DNA of 64,000 bases from Salegentibacter sp. (lineage in GTDB: Bacteria > Bacteroidota > Bacteroidia > Flavobacteriales > Flavobacteriaceae): assembly GCA_024635795.1 (NCBI GenBank), contig JAGXIH010000003.1:1-64000 (forward strand). The letters are read 5' to 3'. Positions 52,148-60,666 of the stretch are shown in pieces (positions within the stretch are counted from its first letter, which is position 1; each line of letters begins with the position of its first letter). The notes below the pieces were generated by a model. The model was not told the DNA's origin. It did not search any database and worked only from the letters and a program-made list of their open reading frames with translations. Both the position numbers and the translations under genes were made by a program.

Positions 52148-52900
52148 TTACTCAAATATAAGTCGGCCAGTGTAATGCTCTTTCACGCGTACCTCAGGCG
52201 GCCGGTTTTTAGCAATCACATCGCCGAAACCAAAAATATCGCCTTTTATGGATTCCTTCGGATTTACAATAAGTTTATTTGTACCCCGGTGCATCAGGTC
52301 TATATGAGCGGCTTCCAGATCTCCTGCCTCCAGCCTGCCGTCTCCCGCTGCAAAAAAAAGATCTAACCTGCCAACCTTTCCGGAGAGAAAATAATTAGAA
52401 ACATTATCATTCGTGATACGCAGCGAATTCACCTCCAGATTCAGAATAAAATCACCATTGGTATAAACCTCCGGGTCTCTTTCCTGGTTTAGCGATCGAA
52501 GCCATAGCTCAGGAAAATTTAATGTCCCTATACTTTCAATGGGTTGATGACTGCTATTTTGCAACCAACTCAAAGTTGGCGTGGTGACCGTTACTTTTAT
52601 AATTCCGTAATCCCTAAGGAAATTACAGGGCTTTTCATTTCTGATATAGAGTCGGTTGTCCAGCACCTCTACTGAAACACCACTCAAAAGATTTTTCCCG
52701 GTTTCTACAACAACCTTATGTTCGGGTCCCTGCTGAATAAAAAGCCTAACATCGTCAAAGACATTGATCTCTTCAAATGCTGCAACTTCAATCTCTTCAG
52801 AAACGATTTCCCCGGCAGTCTGGATACAACCTGGGGCATCTTCAGAATCACAACTGAAAAATGCGAAAGTCATCATTATTACTAAAAGGTATCTTTTCAT
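52148..52900 (-). CDS. Lipoprotein with DUF2807 (head GIN) domain
   Basis: 250 residues. Lipoprotein signal MKRYLLVIMMTFAFFSCDSE with C17; then the beta-helical DUF2807 domain (about 45-235; FDDVRLFIQQGPEHKVVVETG, NDNVSNYFLSGKVGRLDLFFAAGDGRLE). Such proteins are secreted to the envelope; their role is unknown, though some link to cell-surface stress. The start at 52900 gives the signal; the frame extends upstream but those residues (GYCALTLGQCRSC) are not signal-like. Overlaps the acyl hydrolase gene by four bases (ATGA), so they are co-expressed. Confidence 0.85.
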   Translation of the reverse strand: MKRYLLVIMMTFAFFSCDSEDAPGCIQTAGEIVSEEIEVAAFEEINVFDDVRLFIQQGPEHKVVVETGKNLLSGVSVEVLDNRLYIRNEKPCNFLRDYGIIKVTVTTPTLSWLQNSSHQPIESIGTLNFPELWLRSLNQERDPEVYTNGDFILNLEVNSLRITNDNVSNYFLSGKVGRLDLFFAAGDGRLEAGDLEAAHIDLMHRGTNKLIVNPKESIKGDIFGFGDVIAKNRPPEVRVKEHYTGRLIFE

Positions 52901-53997
52901 AACCTGTATCCTATTGAAAGTTCCACAGCTTCGGCATTGGCCCAATGTGAGCGCACAGTAACCGACGCCCATAAATTTTCAGTGAGTTTTCGCTGAAGAC
53001 CGATCCTGTTATAAAGCTGCCCTACATAATGTTCGTAGGGAAAATAGACATAATACCCCAACTGAGTGATCACCGATAATTTATCGAAAACTAATTGGTG
53101 ACCTATAAACACTCCAACCCGTTTGGAGTCCTCATCTCCACTGGTATCCCCGGAAGGAAATGCGATAGACTGATACCTGATTCGCTCTGCCATTGCTTTT
53201 GAGAGAAATAATTCGGCACCTGCCTGTAGCGTACTCTTATGATTGATCACCTTATCGGCAAATGCTGAAAAAGTGAGGAACGGGTATTGTTTGGATCCAA
53301 TCACGCCCATCGTATTCACGCCACTGCGGAGCACAAGATTCAGATGAATAGGCTCAGTATATTTTTCTCCCGGTATTTTTGGAATATAAGCCGGTAGATT
53401 TTCGTGATCCAGAACATAATTTAACCCCAGGTTTAATCCAATAGTATTTGTACTTGTATTGGGAGATTTAAAATCGGCATTGGAATAATGAATTACTGAA
53501 AGCCCTGCCTGAAGCCCAAAACCTTTAATGATATTTTCCTTTTTGAGATTAGCCATCAGATAAGTGGTGCTCAGCAGCCTCGAACCGTAGGCATTGTTCC
53601 TGAAGTTAACATCGGGATGATAAGGATTCCCTGCGTAAGCCAGGCCTTGCCCTATTCTGAACATCAAACTGCGCTTCAACAGATAAAAATTCATATGAAC
53701 ATAGAGCCCGTAATTCTCACCCAAAGCAGATTCCTTCATATCCTGGTAGGTAAAGGACACCCCTACATCGGGATAATTATATCGCTTTTCCCAGTCTTTG
53801 AATCCGAAGCTCTTTTTATTGAACCCGAGAATTAAAGCCTGAGGATGACCTGTGATCAAATGAGCGATATCAGTATTGTGCTCGGCGATAGTTCCGTAGA
53901 AATAACTGGCATCAAACGAATAATAATTTCTCCCGGAATCCTGAGCAGCGAGGCTCAGACCTACAAAAAGAAAGACAAGGGCAGTAAATTTCTTCAT
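52897..53997 (-). CDS. PagL-like lipid A 3-O-deacylase (acyloxyacyl hydrolase family)
   Basis: 366 residues from the second ATG (MKKFTALVFLFVGLSLAAQD), which begins a signal peptide. The sequence is rich in alternating aromatic beta-strand patterns of an outer-membrane barrel and contains GLQAGLSVIHYSNADFKSPN, matching the PagL active site with its His-x-Ser pair and following Asn. PagL removes the 3-O-acyl chain from lipid A. It is longer than classical PagL, with an N-terminal extension of about 150 residues. The C-terminus ends in aromatic LSIGYRL. Co-translated with the GIN lipoprotein. Confidence 0.8.
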   Translation of the reverse strand: MKKFTALVFLFVGLSLAAQDSGRNYYSFDASYFYGTIAEHNTDIAHLITGHPQALILGFNKKSFGFKDWEKRYNYPDVGVSFTYQDMKESALGENYGLYVHMNFYLLKRSLMFRIGQGLAYAGNPYHPDVNFRNNAYGSRLLSTTYLMANLKKENIIKGFGLQAGLSVIHYSNADFKSPNTSTNTIGLNLGLNYVLDHENLPAYIPKIPGEKYTEPIHLNLVLRSGVNTMGVIGSKQYPFLTFSAFADKVINHKSTLQAGAELFLSKAMAERIRYQSIAFPSGDTSGDEDSKRVGVFIGHQLVFDKLSVITQLGYYVYFPYEHYVGQLYNRIGLQRKLTENLWASVTVRSHWANAEAVELSIGYRL

Positions 53998-54062
53998 TAG
54001 CCGCAAATGTATGCCAATATTTTAAAAAACTGCCTGAGCTATTTTCTGAATATTTGTGCTAC

Positions 54063-54485
54063 TTATTTTAATTTTTCTCCGTTTAGGGTAATAGAATAGG
54101 TGATTTCTGCTGCTTTTTCCAGCATTTTTGAAACTGAGCAGTATTTATCCATTGAGAGTTTTACCGCCCTGATGGCTTTGCCGGCAGGTGCTTCTCCCTG
54201 AAGAATAAAGTGCAAATGGATACCTTTAAAAACATTTGGAATAGCACCATCTTCCCTGAAACCTTCTACTTCAACTTCAAGATCGTCGAGCTCTATCTTT
54301 TGTTTTTTAAGGATCATCACCACATCAATACTGCTGCAGCCTGCAAGGCCACGCAATAAAAGATCCATCGGGCTGGCACCCTGCGGATTTTCTACCGATT
54401 TATTATCAAGGTAAACCACATCTCCGCGTTCGTTGGTTGTTTCAAATCGGTACTCTTTGTTTATGCGTTTCAGATGAATTTTCAT
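54063..54485 (-). CDS. OsmC-family protein
   Basis: 140 residues. The OsmC/YhfA fold is clear: GASPMDLLLRGLAGCSSIDVVMIL (the first redox cysteine in AGCSSID), then ELDDLEVEVEGFRED, and a second cysteine at KLSMDKYCSVSKMLEKAAEI. OsmC proteins reduce organic hydroperoxides; others are YhfA-like. It belongs to the family's general clade. It follows the cysN operon terminator, so it is transcribed separately. Confidence 0.88.
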   Translation of the reverse strand: MKIHLKRINKEYRFETTNERGDVVYLDNKSVENPQGASPMDLLLRGLAGCSSIDVVMILKKQKIELDDLEVEVEGFREDGAIPNVFKGIHLHFILQGEAPAGKAIRAVKLSMDKYCSVSKMLEKAAEITYSITLNGEKLK

Positions 54486-54543
54486 AGCAAATAATTTTCC
54501 AGCAAATGTAGAAAAAGCTCCCGAAATCAGGAGCTATTAATTT

Positions 54544-54578
54544 AAAAAGCCTCCAGGAAATTTAATTCCTGAAGGCTT
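54544..54578 (-). terminator. Terminator of the cys operon
   Basis: A 13-bp stem (54547-54559 with 54566-54578, one wobble) has an A-run 54544-54548 as U-tract on the minus strand. It lies 55 bases after the cysN stop. A smaller hairpin (agctccc / gggagct type, 54516-54535) follows, as an extra dyad. Confidence 0.85.
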
Positions 54579-54632
54579 AGTGAAACCTATATTATTCCTC
54601 AAAGGTGTAGAGACAAACACACCTTTATCCTT

Positions 54633-55877
54633 CTATTTCACAAAACCAACGCCTGCTGTGGTATTGGTTTGTGTATCAATTAGGATGAATCTTCCGTTTT
54701 CCTGTTGATTCTCAAAATTATCGGCAAATAATGCCTTGCTTAGCTTTAAGGCCACCTGGCCTATTTCATTTAATTGCAGGGAATTCGCCTGAGTTAAACC
54801 TTCAAAATTGGTAGAAATGCGCCCTTCTATTTGGGTAACCTTTGCCAACACATCATTGGTGTTATGTTGCAGCACATATTTTGCGCCGGGCACCAGCGGC
54901 TTGCCGTCCATCCAACAAACAGTGGCTTTTAATTCCTTGGTTTGTTGTGGCAGCTCCCCTGTTTTTACCAGCATATCTCCCCTGGCTACATTAATATCAT
55001 CTGTTAGAGTGATAGTTACGGAACTTCCTGCCTGAGCCTCCTCGAATTTTTCATCGAAAAAATAGATGTCTTTGATGGTAGAAGTGGTAAGCGAAGGCAA
55101 AACTGTAACTTCATCTCCAACTTTCAGGCTGCTTCCGGTGATCTTTCCGGCATAGCCGCGAAAATCGTGAAAAGCTTCAGTCTTTGGCCGTATTACGGTT
55201 TGTACCGAAAATCTTGCCTGCGTTTCTTCTGTAAAATCTTCAGCTTTAAGTTTCTCCAGGTGTTCCAGCACGGTCTCGCCATCATACCAGCTCATTGCCG
55301 AAGAGCTTTCAGCTATATTTTCGCCCCAAAGCGCAGAAACCGGAATAAAGTTGATCTTTTGCCCCTTGAAATCGCTTCTTTGCTGAAGTTCCTTAAAATC
55401 AGCCACGATCTCATTGTAAACTTTTTCTGAATAATTTACCAGGTCCATTTTGTTCACCGCCACGATCACCTCCTTTACCCGAAGTAAATTATTAATAAAG
55501 AAATGCCGGTAGGTTTGCTCGATCACTCCTTTGCGGGCATCTATCAAAATGATGGAGGCCTGGGAGGTGGATGCGCCGGTGACCATATTCCGGGTATATT
55601 CGACGTGACCAGGAGTGTCGGCAATAATGTAGCTTTTATTCCGGGTTGAAAAATAAATATGCGCTACATCTATGGTGATTCCCTGCTCGCGCTCTGCCAC
55701 CAATCCGTCGGTAGCCAGAGAAAAATCCAGATATTCCAGTCCATTTCGCTTGCTGGCTTTCTCTATGGCTTCAATTTTATCTATGGTGAGTGACCTGGTG
55801 TCGTAAAGCAATCTTCCAATCAAGGTGCTTTTTCCATCATCTACACTTCCTGCAGTTGCTATTTTTAAAACTTCCAT
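54633..55877 (-). CDS. cysN: Sulfate adenylyltransferase subunit 1 (CysN GTPase)
   Basis: 414 residues. EF-Tu-like GTPase whose activity drives ATP-sulfurylase CysD. G1 is TAGSVDDGKSTLIGRL, G2 region REQGITIDVAH, G3 DTPGHVEYTRNM and G4 VNKMDLVNY. Domains 2 and 3 (about 230-410) follow. The length is that of CysN without a fused APS kinase: the sequence stops at about 414 residues, so there is no CysC domain. Follows cysD after 52 bases in an operon with cysH and DUF2061. Confidence 0.94.
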   Translation of the reverse strand: MEVLKIATAGSVDDGKSTLIGRLLYDTRSLTIDKIEAIEKASKRNGLEYLDFSLATDGLVAEREQGITIDVAHIYFSTRNKSYIIADTPGHVEYTRNMVTGASTSQASIILIDARKGVIEQTYRHFFINNLLRVKEVIVAVNKMDLVNYSEKVYNEIVADFKELQQRSDFKGQKINFIPVSALWGENIAESSSAMSWYDGETVLEHLEKLKAEDFTEETQARFSVQTVIRPKTEAFHDFRGYAGKITGSSLKVGDEVTVLPSLTTSTIKDIYFFDEKFEEAQAGSSVTITLTDDINVARGDMLVKTGELPQQTKELKATVCWMDGKPLVPGAKYVLQHNTNDVLAKVTQIEGRISTNFEGLTQANSLQLNEIGQVALKLSKALFADNFENQQENGRFILIDTQTNTTAGVGFVK

Positions 55878-55929
55878 TTGTAATTTTTTATACCATATTT
55901 TCTATTATCCCTTTGAGGGGACAGCCGAC

Positions 55930-56829
55930 TTAAAAATATCCCTGCTGTTTGCGGGTTTCCATCGCCGCTTCTGAACGCTTATCGTCTATTCTTGCTCCTC
56001 GTTCAGAAATGCTGGATTCCCTTATTTCCTGCACGACCCTTTCTATGGAATCAGCTTTCGATTCTACCGCGGCGGTACAAGACATATCTCCAACCGTCCT
56101 GAATCGCACAGTTCTGATTTCGGTTTTTTCATCTTCTTCCCGGTAAACATATTCGGAGGCCGACCAAAGCAGGCCATCGCGTTCAAAGATCTCGCGCTGA
56201 TGCGCATAATAAATTGAGGGAATTTCAATCCCCTCAGCTTCGATATAACTCCATACATCAAGCTCTGTCCAGTTGGAAATAGGAAACACCCTCATGTTTT
56301 GCCCGATATCAATTCTTCCGTTCAGCATATCGAAAACCTCGGGCCGCTGATTTTTCTCATCCCATTCCCCAAAATCATTTCTCACAGAAAATATCCTTTC
56401 CTTAGCCCGTGCTTTTTCTTCATCTCTCCTGGCGCCACCTATGCAGGCGTCGAATTTGAATTCTTCGATAGCATCCAACAGTGTATTGGTTTGCAAAGCA
56501 TTCCGACTAGAGTATTTTCCTTTTTCTTCAATAGATTTGCCGTTGTCTATATCGTCCTGCACGTTTCTAACGATGAGTTGCAAACCCAGTTCTTCTACAA
56601 GCCTATCTCGAAACTCAATGGTTTCAGGAAAATTATGACCGGTATCTATATGCATTAAGGGAAAAGGGATCCTGGCCGGATAAAAGGCTTTCTGAGCCAG
56701 ACGCACCAAAGTGATAGAATCTTTTCCGCCTGAAAACAACAAAACCGGATTCTCAAACTGTGCAACTACTTCCCTGAAAATATATATCGCCTCGCTCTCC
56801 AGGCTGTTTTGCTTTAAAATTCGTGTCAT
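55930..56829 (-). CDS. cysD: Sulfate adenylyltransferase subunit 2 (CysD)
   Basis: 299 residues of the PAPS-reductase-like adenine hydrolase fold. It adenylates sulfate to APS with CysN. PVLLFSGGKDSITLVRLAQKA is the PP-motif (SGGKDS) that binds ATP; later LMHIDTGHNFPETIEFRD, IGGARRDEEKARAKERIFS and FRTVGDMSCTAAV. Directly downstream of cysH (12-base gap). Length is standard. Confidence 0.95.
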   Translation of the reverse strand: MTRILKQNSLESEAIYIFREVVAQFENPVLLFSGGKDSITLVRLAQKAFYPARIPFPLMHIDTGHNFPETIEFRDRLVEELGLQLIVRNVQDDIDNGKSIEEKGKYSSRNALQTNTLLDAIEEFKFDACIGGARRDEEKARAKERIFSVRNDFGEWDEKNQRPEVFDMLNGRIDIGQNMRVFPISNWTELDVWSYIEAEGIEIPSIYYAHQREIFERDGLLWSASEYVYREEDEKTEIRTVRFRTVGDMSCTAAVESKADSIERVVQEIRESSISERGARIDDKRSEAAMETRKQQGYF

Positions 56830-56841
56830 TTCATTCTAATT

Positions 56842-57471
56842 TTAGGCGTGTAAACCACATTCGCGGTTAGACAAGACTTTGGTAGGATCGAAGTATTTGA
56901 ATTCATTGGGTAAAGTATTTTCCTCCAGGTACGCATCCAGTTGCTCATCGCTCCAATAGTAAAATGGACTCACCTTTAATTTTCCATCTTTGCTGTAACT
57001 TAATACTCCAATACTATCGCGAAAAGCCGTTTGGCCCTTTCTCAAATTAGTAAACCAAAGATCAGGTTTTTGTTGCTCCATGGCCCGCTGAAAAGGTTCC
57101 AGCTTTACCTGCCTGGTAAATTCTTCATGTTGCGAAGAATTCACTTCCGGAATTCCGCCAAAAAGGGCGTCCCGGTAGGCTGCGGTTTGTTTTGGAGTAT
57201 AGAGCTTTACATTCAATTCCAACTGATCAATTACCTGAGTGGCGTGCTTGTAGGTTTGAGGAGTATTATAACCGGTATCGCACCATATCACTTTAATTTC
57301 GGGCTCTATCTTAGAAACTGCGTGTAGAATAGCCGCTTCAAAAGGCCGAAAATTTGTAGTAACCACAGGCCTTTCGGCATTGGAGACAGCCCACCGAATG
57401 ATTTCTGCCGGACTTGCTTCTCTGAACTGCTCATTGAGTTCTTTCAATTCGTTTTCACTAAGCTTTATCAT
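56842..57471 (-). CDS. cysH: Phosphoadenosine phosphosulfate reductase-type protein
   Basis: 209 residues of the CysH/PAPS reductase family. PVVTTNFRPFEAAILHAV is the degenerate PP-motif and VIWCDTGYNTPQTYKH and FFTNLRKGQTAFRD-type segments follow; the catalytic cysteine is in the tail ECGLHA (C205). Only two cysteines exist (C64, C205), so the paired CC and CxxC that hold the 4Fe-4S cluster of APS reductases are missing, pointing to PAPS as substrate. Yet no APS kinase is seen in the operon. The start at 57471 lies just after the DUF2061 stop (TAATATG); an ATG 15 bases upstream overlaps it. Confidence 0.88.
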   Translation of the reverse strand: MIKLSENELKELNEQFREASPAEIIRWAVSNAERPVVTTNFRPFEAAILHAVSKIEPEIKVIWCDTGYNTPQTYKHATQVIDQLELNVKLYTPKQTAAYRDALFGGIPEVNSSQHEEFTRQVKLEPFQRAMEQQKPDLWFTNLRKGQTAFRDSIGVLSYSKDGKLKVSPFYYWSDEQLDAYLEENTLPNEFKYFDPTKVLSNRECGLHA

Positions 57472-57472
57472 A

Positions 57473-57730
57473 TTATTCTTTTCCAAAGTTTATGGCATTC
57501 CAAAGTCTCTCATGCCCAAAATACAGAACCATTTTAGTAACCAGCTCCACCGAACCAATAGCAAGAGCCGTTTCTACTTTTCCGGTTAACACCCAACTTA
57601 TGGCAATAGTATCTAAAGTGCCAATGGTTCTCCAACTTATAGCTTTTAGAATACTACGGATCGGCTTCTCGCCGGCACGGTCGTCATTAAAGTTTTTTTG
57701 AGCCCGTCGCGGATTTAGTAACATAGGCAA
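57473..57730 (-). CDS. DUF2061 membrane protein
   Basis: 85 residues. DUF2061 signature: PIRSILKAISWRTIGTLDTI then SWVLTGKVETALAIGSVELV and FGHERLWN. Two hydrophobic segments imply an inner-membrane protein. DUF2061 genes often sit in sulfate-assimilation operons, and a role in sulfate uptake or transfer is suspected but unproven. It is the first gene of the cys operon, preceded by a good promoter and a candidate Rrf2 operator. Confidence 0.85.
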   Translation of the reverse strand: MPMLLNPRRAQKNFNDDRAGEKPIRSILKAISWRTIGTLDTIAISWVLTGKVETALAIGSVELVTKMVLYFGHERLWNAINFGKE

Positions 57731-57750
57731 TAGAACTTCTATTTAATTAT

Positions 57751-57773
57751 TAACCTATAGGGTTGGTAGGTTA
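57751..57773. promoter_or_regulatory. Candidate Rrf2 operator at the cys promoter
   Basis: A perfect 7-base inverted repeat, TAACCTA (57751-57757) and TAGGTTA (57767-57773), is spaced by nine bases. It begins seven bases after the -7 box on the minus strand and so covers the expected transcription start. Rrf2 dimers bind short dyads of this layout, and an Rrf2 gene ends 55 bases away. Confidence 0.6.
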
Positions 57774-57779
57774 TTAAAA

Positions 57780-57811
57780 CAAAAATAAACTTAAAGCTGC
57801 GGTTATGCCAA
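57780..57811 (-). promoter_or_regulatory. Promoter of the cys operon
   Basis: On the minus strand TTG (57809-57811), 21 bases, TATTTTTG (57780-57787): a full match to the Bacteroidota form. The start would be near 57773, at the edge of the inverted repeat. Confidence 0.75.
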
Positions 57812-57827
57812 TTAATTCATAATTAAT

Positions 57828-58262
57828 TTAATCAGGTTGAACTTTTTTCTTCACCCTGGCCAAATCGGAAAGTGTATTCCCGCCTAAAACATTCAGGGTG
57901 CTATCCCTAACCTGTATCATCAGGGCGTGAACCGAGCAGGTTGCTTCATCGGGACAGTCGTTGCATTTTTCGTAATAATTCAGGCTAACACAGGGAACCA
58001 TAGCTATGGGGCCCTCGAGCACCCGAACTACAGAGGTCATTTTGATCTTCTCAGGTTCCTGAATGAGATAATAACCGCCACCCTTACCTTTTTTCGAGCC
58101 CAGAAAGCCAGATTTCCGTAGACTTAGCAAAATGCTTTCCAGAAACTTCAAAGAGATATTCTCACTTTTAGCGATTTCTGAAGTTTGCACAGGTTTTTTA
58201 TCCTCGCGTGAAGCGATAAAGGCCAGCGCCTTGATCCCATACTTGGTCTTTTTTGAAAGCAT
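57828..58262 (-). CDS. Rrf2-family transcriptional regulator
   Basis: 144 residues. Winged helix with MLSKKTKYGIKALAFIASRE, SEIAKSENISLKFLESILLSLRKSGFLGSKKGKGGGYYL (recognition helix and wing), then a helix and three conserved cysteines in PCVSLNYYEKCNDCPDEATC, arranged like the Fe-S or redox site of IscR/CymR relatives. Placed just upstream of the cys operon and with the candidate operator in the gap, it is a likely regulator of sulfate assimilation, sensing cysteine status or Fe-S cluster. It follows hom by 67 bases on the same strand. Confidence 0.9.
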   Translation of the reverse strand: MLSKKTKYGIKALAFIASREDKKPVQTSEIAKSENISLKFLESILLSLRKSGFLGSKKGKGGGYYLIQEPEKIKMTSVVRVLEGPIAMVPCVSLNYYEKCNDCPDEATCSVHALMIQVRDSTLNVLGGNTLSDLARVKKKVQPD

Positions 58263-58329
58263 AGCACGAAGATACTTAAATAAAATTTTTACACGGCCAC
58301 TGCTTTGTTTCTAAACAGGAGCCTGTATT

Positions 58330-59403
58330 TTAATTAATCCTATTTACTAATTTCAGAACATCACATACCACACCCCTTGCGGTCACTGCTGCACCGGCGC
58401 CTGCCCCCTGGATCACCAAAGGTTGATCACCGTAAGATTCAGTGTAAATCTCGAAAATATTATCGGCTTCTTTTATCTGTCCTAGTGCACTCTCCTTAGG
58501 TACCGAAATAAGTTTGGCCTCCAGGCTGCCCCTCCCTACTTTAAGCTCGCCCACATAACGTAACACGTGATTCTTCTTTTGATTTTTCTTTCGTTTTTCG
58601 AAGATCTCATCCAGTTCTGAAATTCTATTCTGAAAATCTTCTTCGGAAGTCTTACCGTTGAGTTTCTCAGGAATCAGCGACTGAATTTTCACTTCTTTAA
58701 ACTCCTTTTTCAGCTGAAGTTCTCTCGCCAAAATCAATAGTTTTCGCCCCACATCATTTCCCGAGAGATCCTCGCGTGCATCAGGTTCCGTATAGCCCAA
58801 CTCCCCGGCTTTTTTCAGCACTCCTGAAAACCCTGATTCAGAATCAGAAAAGCTGTTGAAAATAAAGCTAAGGGAACCTGAGAAAACTCCTCTTATCTTT
58901 GTTACCTTCTCACCGGCCTGATGCAGTCCCTTTACCGTTTGCACTATAGGCAGCCCGGCACCAACATTGGTTTCGTAGTAAAAATGCTTTTTGTGTTTTC
59001 CCAACTCCCTTCTTAGTCCATAATAAAATTCATCGGAAAGCGTGTTAGCCACCTTATTGGCAGCAACCAGATGAAAGCCGGTTTGCACAAGTTTGGGATA
59101 TGCCTGCACAAGGTCTTTACTGGCCGTGGCATCTACCACAACAGGGTTTTCAAGTTGATGTTTTCGGCTGAATTCCAAAATATCTTCCAAATTATAAGCC
59201 TGTGCATTTTTTTCAAAATCCTCCTTCCAGTTTTCATCTATCCCTTCCGGCTTAAAAAGCGCTTTTTTCGAATTCGCAATAACGGCGATGTTTACAGCTA
59301 TTTCAGATTCTTTTTGCCAGTTGGTTTTAGTTTTAAGAAGTTGATCAATAAGAGTACTACCTACATTACCTACCCCAAATAAAATGATGTTCACTTTTTT
59401 CAT
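58330..59403 (-). CDS. hom: Homoserine dehydrogenase
   Basis: 357 residues. It reduces aspartate semialdehyde to homoserine. NAD(P)-site KVNIILFGVGNVGSTLIDQL, then VVDATASKDLVQAYPKLVQT, the substrate part VAANKVANTL and TNVGAGLPIVQTVKGL, GVFSGSLSFIFNSFSDSES and GYTEPDAREDLSGNDVGRKLLILARE. It has no aspartokinase or ACT domain, so it is a stand-alone dehydrogenase devoted to the methionine branch. It follows metX by about 120 bases in the met operon. Confidence 0.94.
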   Translation of the reverse strand: MKKVNIILFGVGNVGSTLIDQLLKTKTNWQKESEIAVNIAVIANSKKALFKPEGIDENWKEDFEKNAQAYNLEDILEFSRKHQLENPVVVDATASKDLVQAYPKLVQTGFHLVAANKVANTLSDEFYYGLRRELGKHKKHFYYETNVGAGLPIVQTVKGLHQAGEKVTKIRGVFSGSLSFIFNSFSDSESGFSGVLKKAGELGYTEPDAREDLSGNDVGRKLLILARELQLKKEFKEVKIQSLIPEKLNGKTSEEDFQNRISELDEIFEKRKKNQKKNHVLRYVGELKVGRGSLEAKLISVPKESALGQIKEADNIFEIYTESYGDQPLVIQGAGAGAAVTARGVVCDVLKLVNRIN

Positions 59404-59523
59404 ATACTCTGAATTCTTGCAGGTTAAAGATATCGCTCCTCTGGAGCTCCCATTTTCCTATATTTCTATTTCCTATAAATATTATTCTCCTCCGGAGCTT
59501 TTTATTTCCTTTATATATAATTT

Positions 59524-60585
59524 TTACTCAAATTGGAAATTTTGCTCAGACTTATAATCATATTCCTGATTTTTGTCATTTTTTAGGTCCAGCAGCGTGC
59601 TGGTTTCATTTTTAATTTTGTTGGTTTTAAAAACAGGTTCTAAAAATCGAACGAGTTGAGAGGCTTCGATAAGAAAAGCGTCATGCCCGTGTATGGATTT
59701 GATTTCGTTTATACTCACGTTAGGTTTGGCCAGAGACAGATCTACATAGGTTTCCCAGTTTTCATCGGCCAGGAAAAACCAGTCTGAATTCACCGTAATA
59801 ATGTGGATATGGCCCTTAATTTTTTTTGCGGCTTCGAGGTAATTCCCGCTTCCATTGCTAATATCTATGGTGGTAAGCAGGTGATTCATCAATTTGTACG
59901 AAGCCAGCTGAAAGCGCTCCTCTAGTTTGTCGCCGTGGTATTGTAACCAGCCTTCCACCTTGTAGCAAGATTGAACTTCTTCCCGCGAGCGGTTAAATTT
60001 TCTGGCGAGCGATTGCGGGGTTCGGTAAAAGGTCATCGCGTGCATCCGGGCATCCTTTACCGGACTGCTGGAATTATTTAAAATTTGCTCCTGCACCTTG
60101 CAGTTTGCCAGCACCCAGTCGGTCGCTTTATAATCGGTCGCGATAGGAATAATGTTTTCGGCAAGCTCGGGCTGTAAAGCTGCCAGTTCCCAGGCCAGAG
60201 CGCCGCCAATAGAGCCACCAACTATGGCAAAAAGCTTTGTGATTTCCAGCTCTTCCAGGGCGAGCGCCTGTATGCGGGCGATATCTTTTAAACTAAAATC
60301 TTTATAGTTTTCTATCAGATCCTCTTTTTTTCCGCTGAAACCGTTTCCCGGAATATTGAAAGCCAGTACCGCATATTGGTTGGTATCTATAGTTCTTCCC
60401 GGGCCTACAATCCCGCTCCACCAGCCATTTTCACCGGTGATCTGGGAATTTCCGGTTAGGGCATGGTTTATCAGCACTACCGCGGCCAAATCAACAGGCT
60501 GCCCGAATTGCTGAAAACTAAGATGAATATCCTGAATCCCGCCGGCAGAATTTTTAAAGTTTTTTATATAGATCTCCTGAAGCAT
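59524..60585 (-). CDS. metX: Homoserine O-acetyltransferase (MetX type)
   Basis: 353 residues of the alpha/beta-hydrolase acyltransferase family. VVLINHALTGNSQ (the oxyanion part), GWWSGIVGPGRTIDTNQY, the catalytic serine in VGGSIGGALAWELAALQPEL, RMHAMTFYRTPQSLARKF, NSDWFF with the catalytic Asp, and the His in SIHGHDAFLIEASQL. It makes O-acetylhomoserine (or succinyl in some members) for direct sulfhydrylation by MetY upstream. The C-terminal tail is charged and about 20 residues long. An 81-base gap separates it from metY. Confidence 0.92.
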   Translation of the reverse strand: MLQEIYIKNFKNSAGGIQDIHLSFQQFGQPVDLAAVVLINHALTGNSQITGENGWWSGIVGPGRTIDTNQYAVLAFNIPGNGFSGKKEDLIENYKDFSLKDIARIQALALEELEITKLFAIVGGSIGGALAWELAALQPELAENIIPIATDYKATDWVLANCKVQEQILNNSSSPVKDARMHAMTFYRTPQSLARKFNRSREEVQSCYKVEGWLQYHGDKLEERFQLASYKLMNHLLTTIDISNGSGNYLEAAKKIKGHIHIITVNSDWFFLADENWETYVDLSLAKPNVSINEIKSIHGHDAFLIEASQLVRFLEPVFKTNKIKNETSTLLDLKNDKNQEYDYKSEQNFQFE

Positions 60586-60666
60586 ATTTTCTTTTTTTTT
60601 CGAAAGGCGGTGAGGGAGAAGTCTTAACCTGGATGCTTTTCCCTTCGCCTTCCAACCAACAAATAA

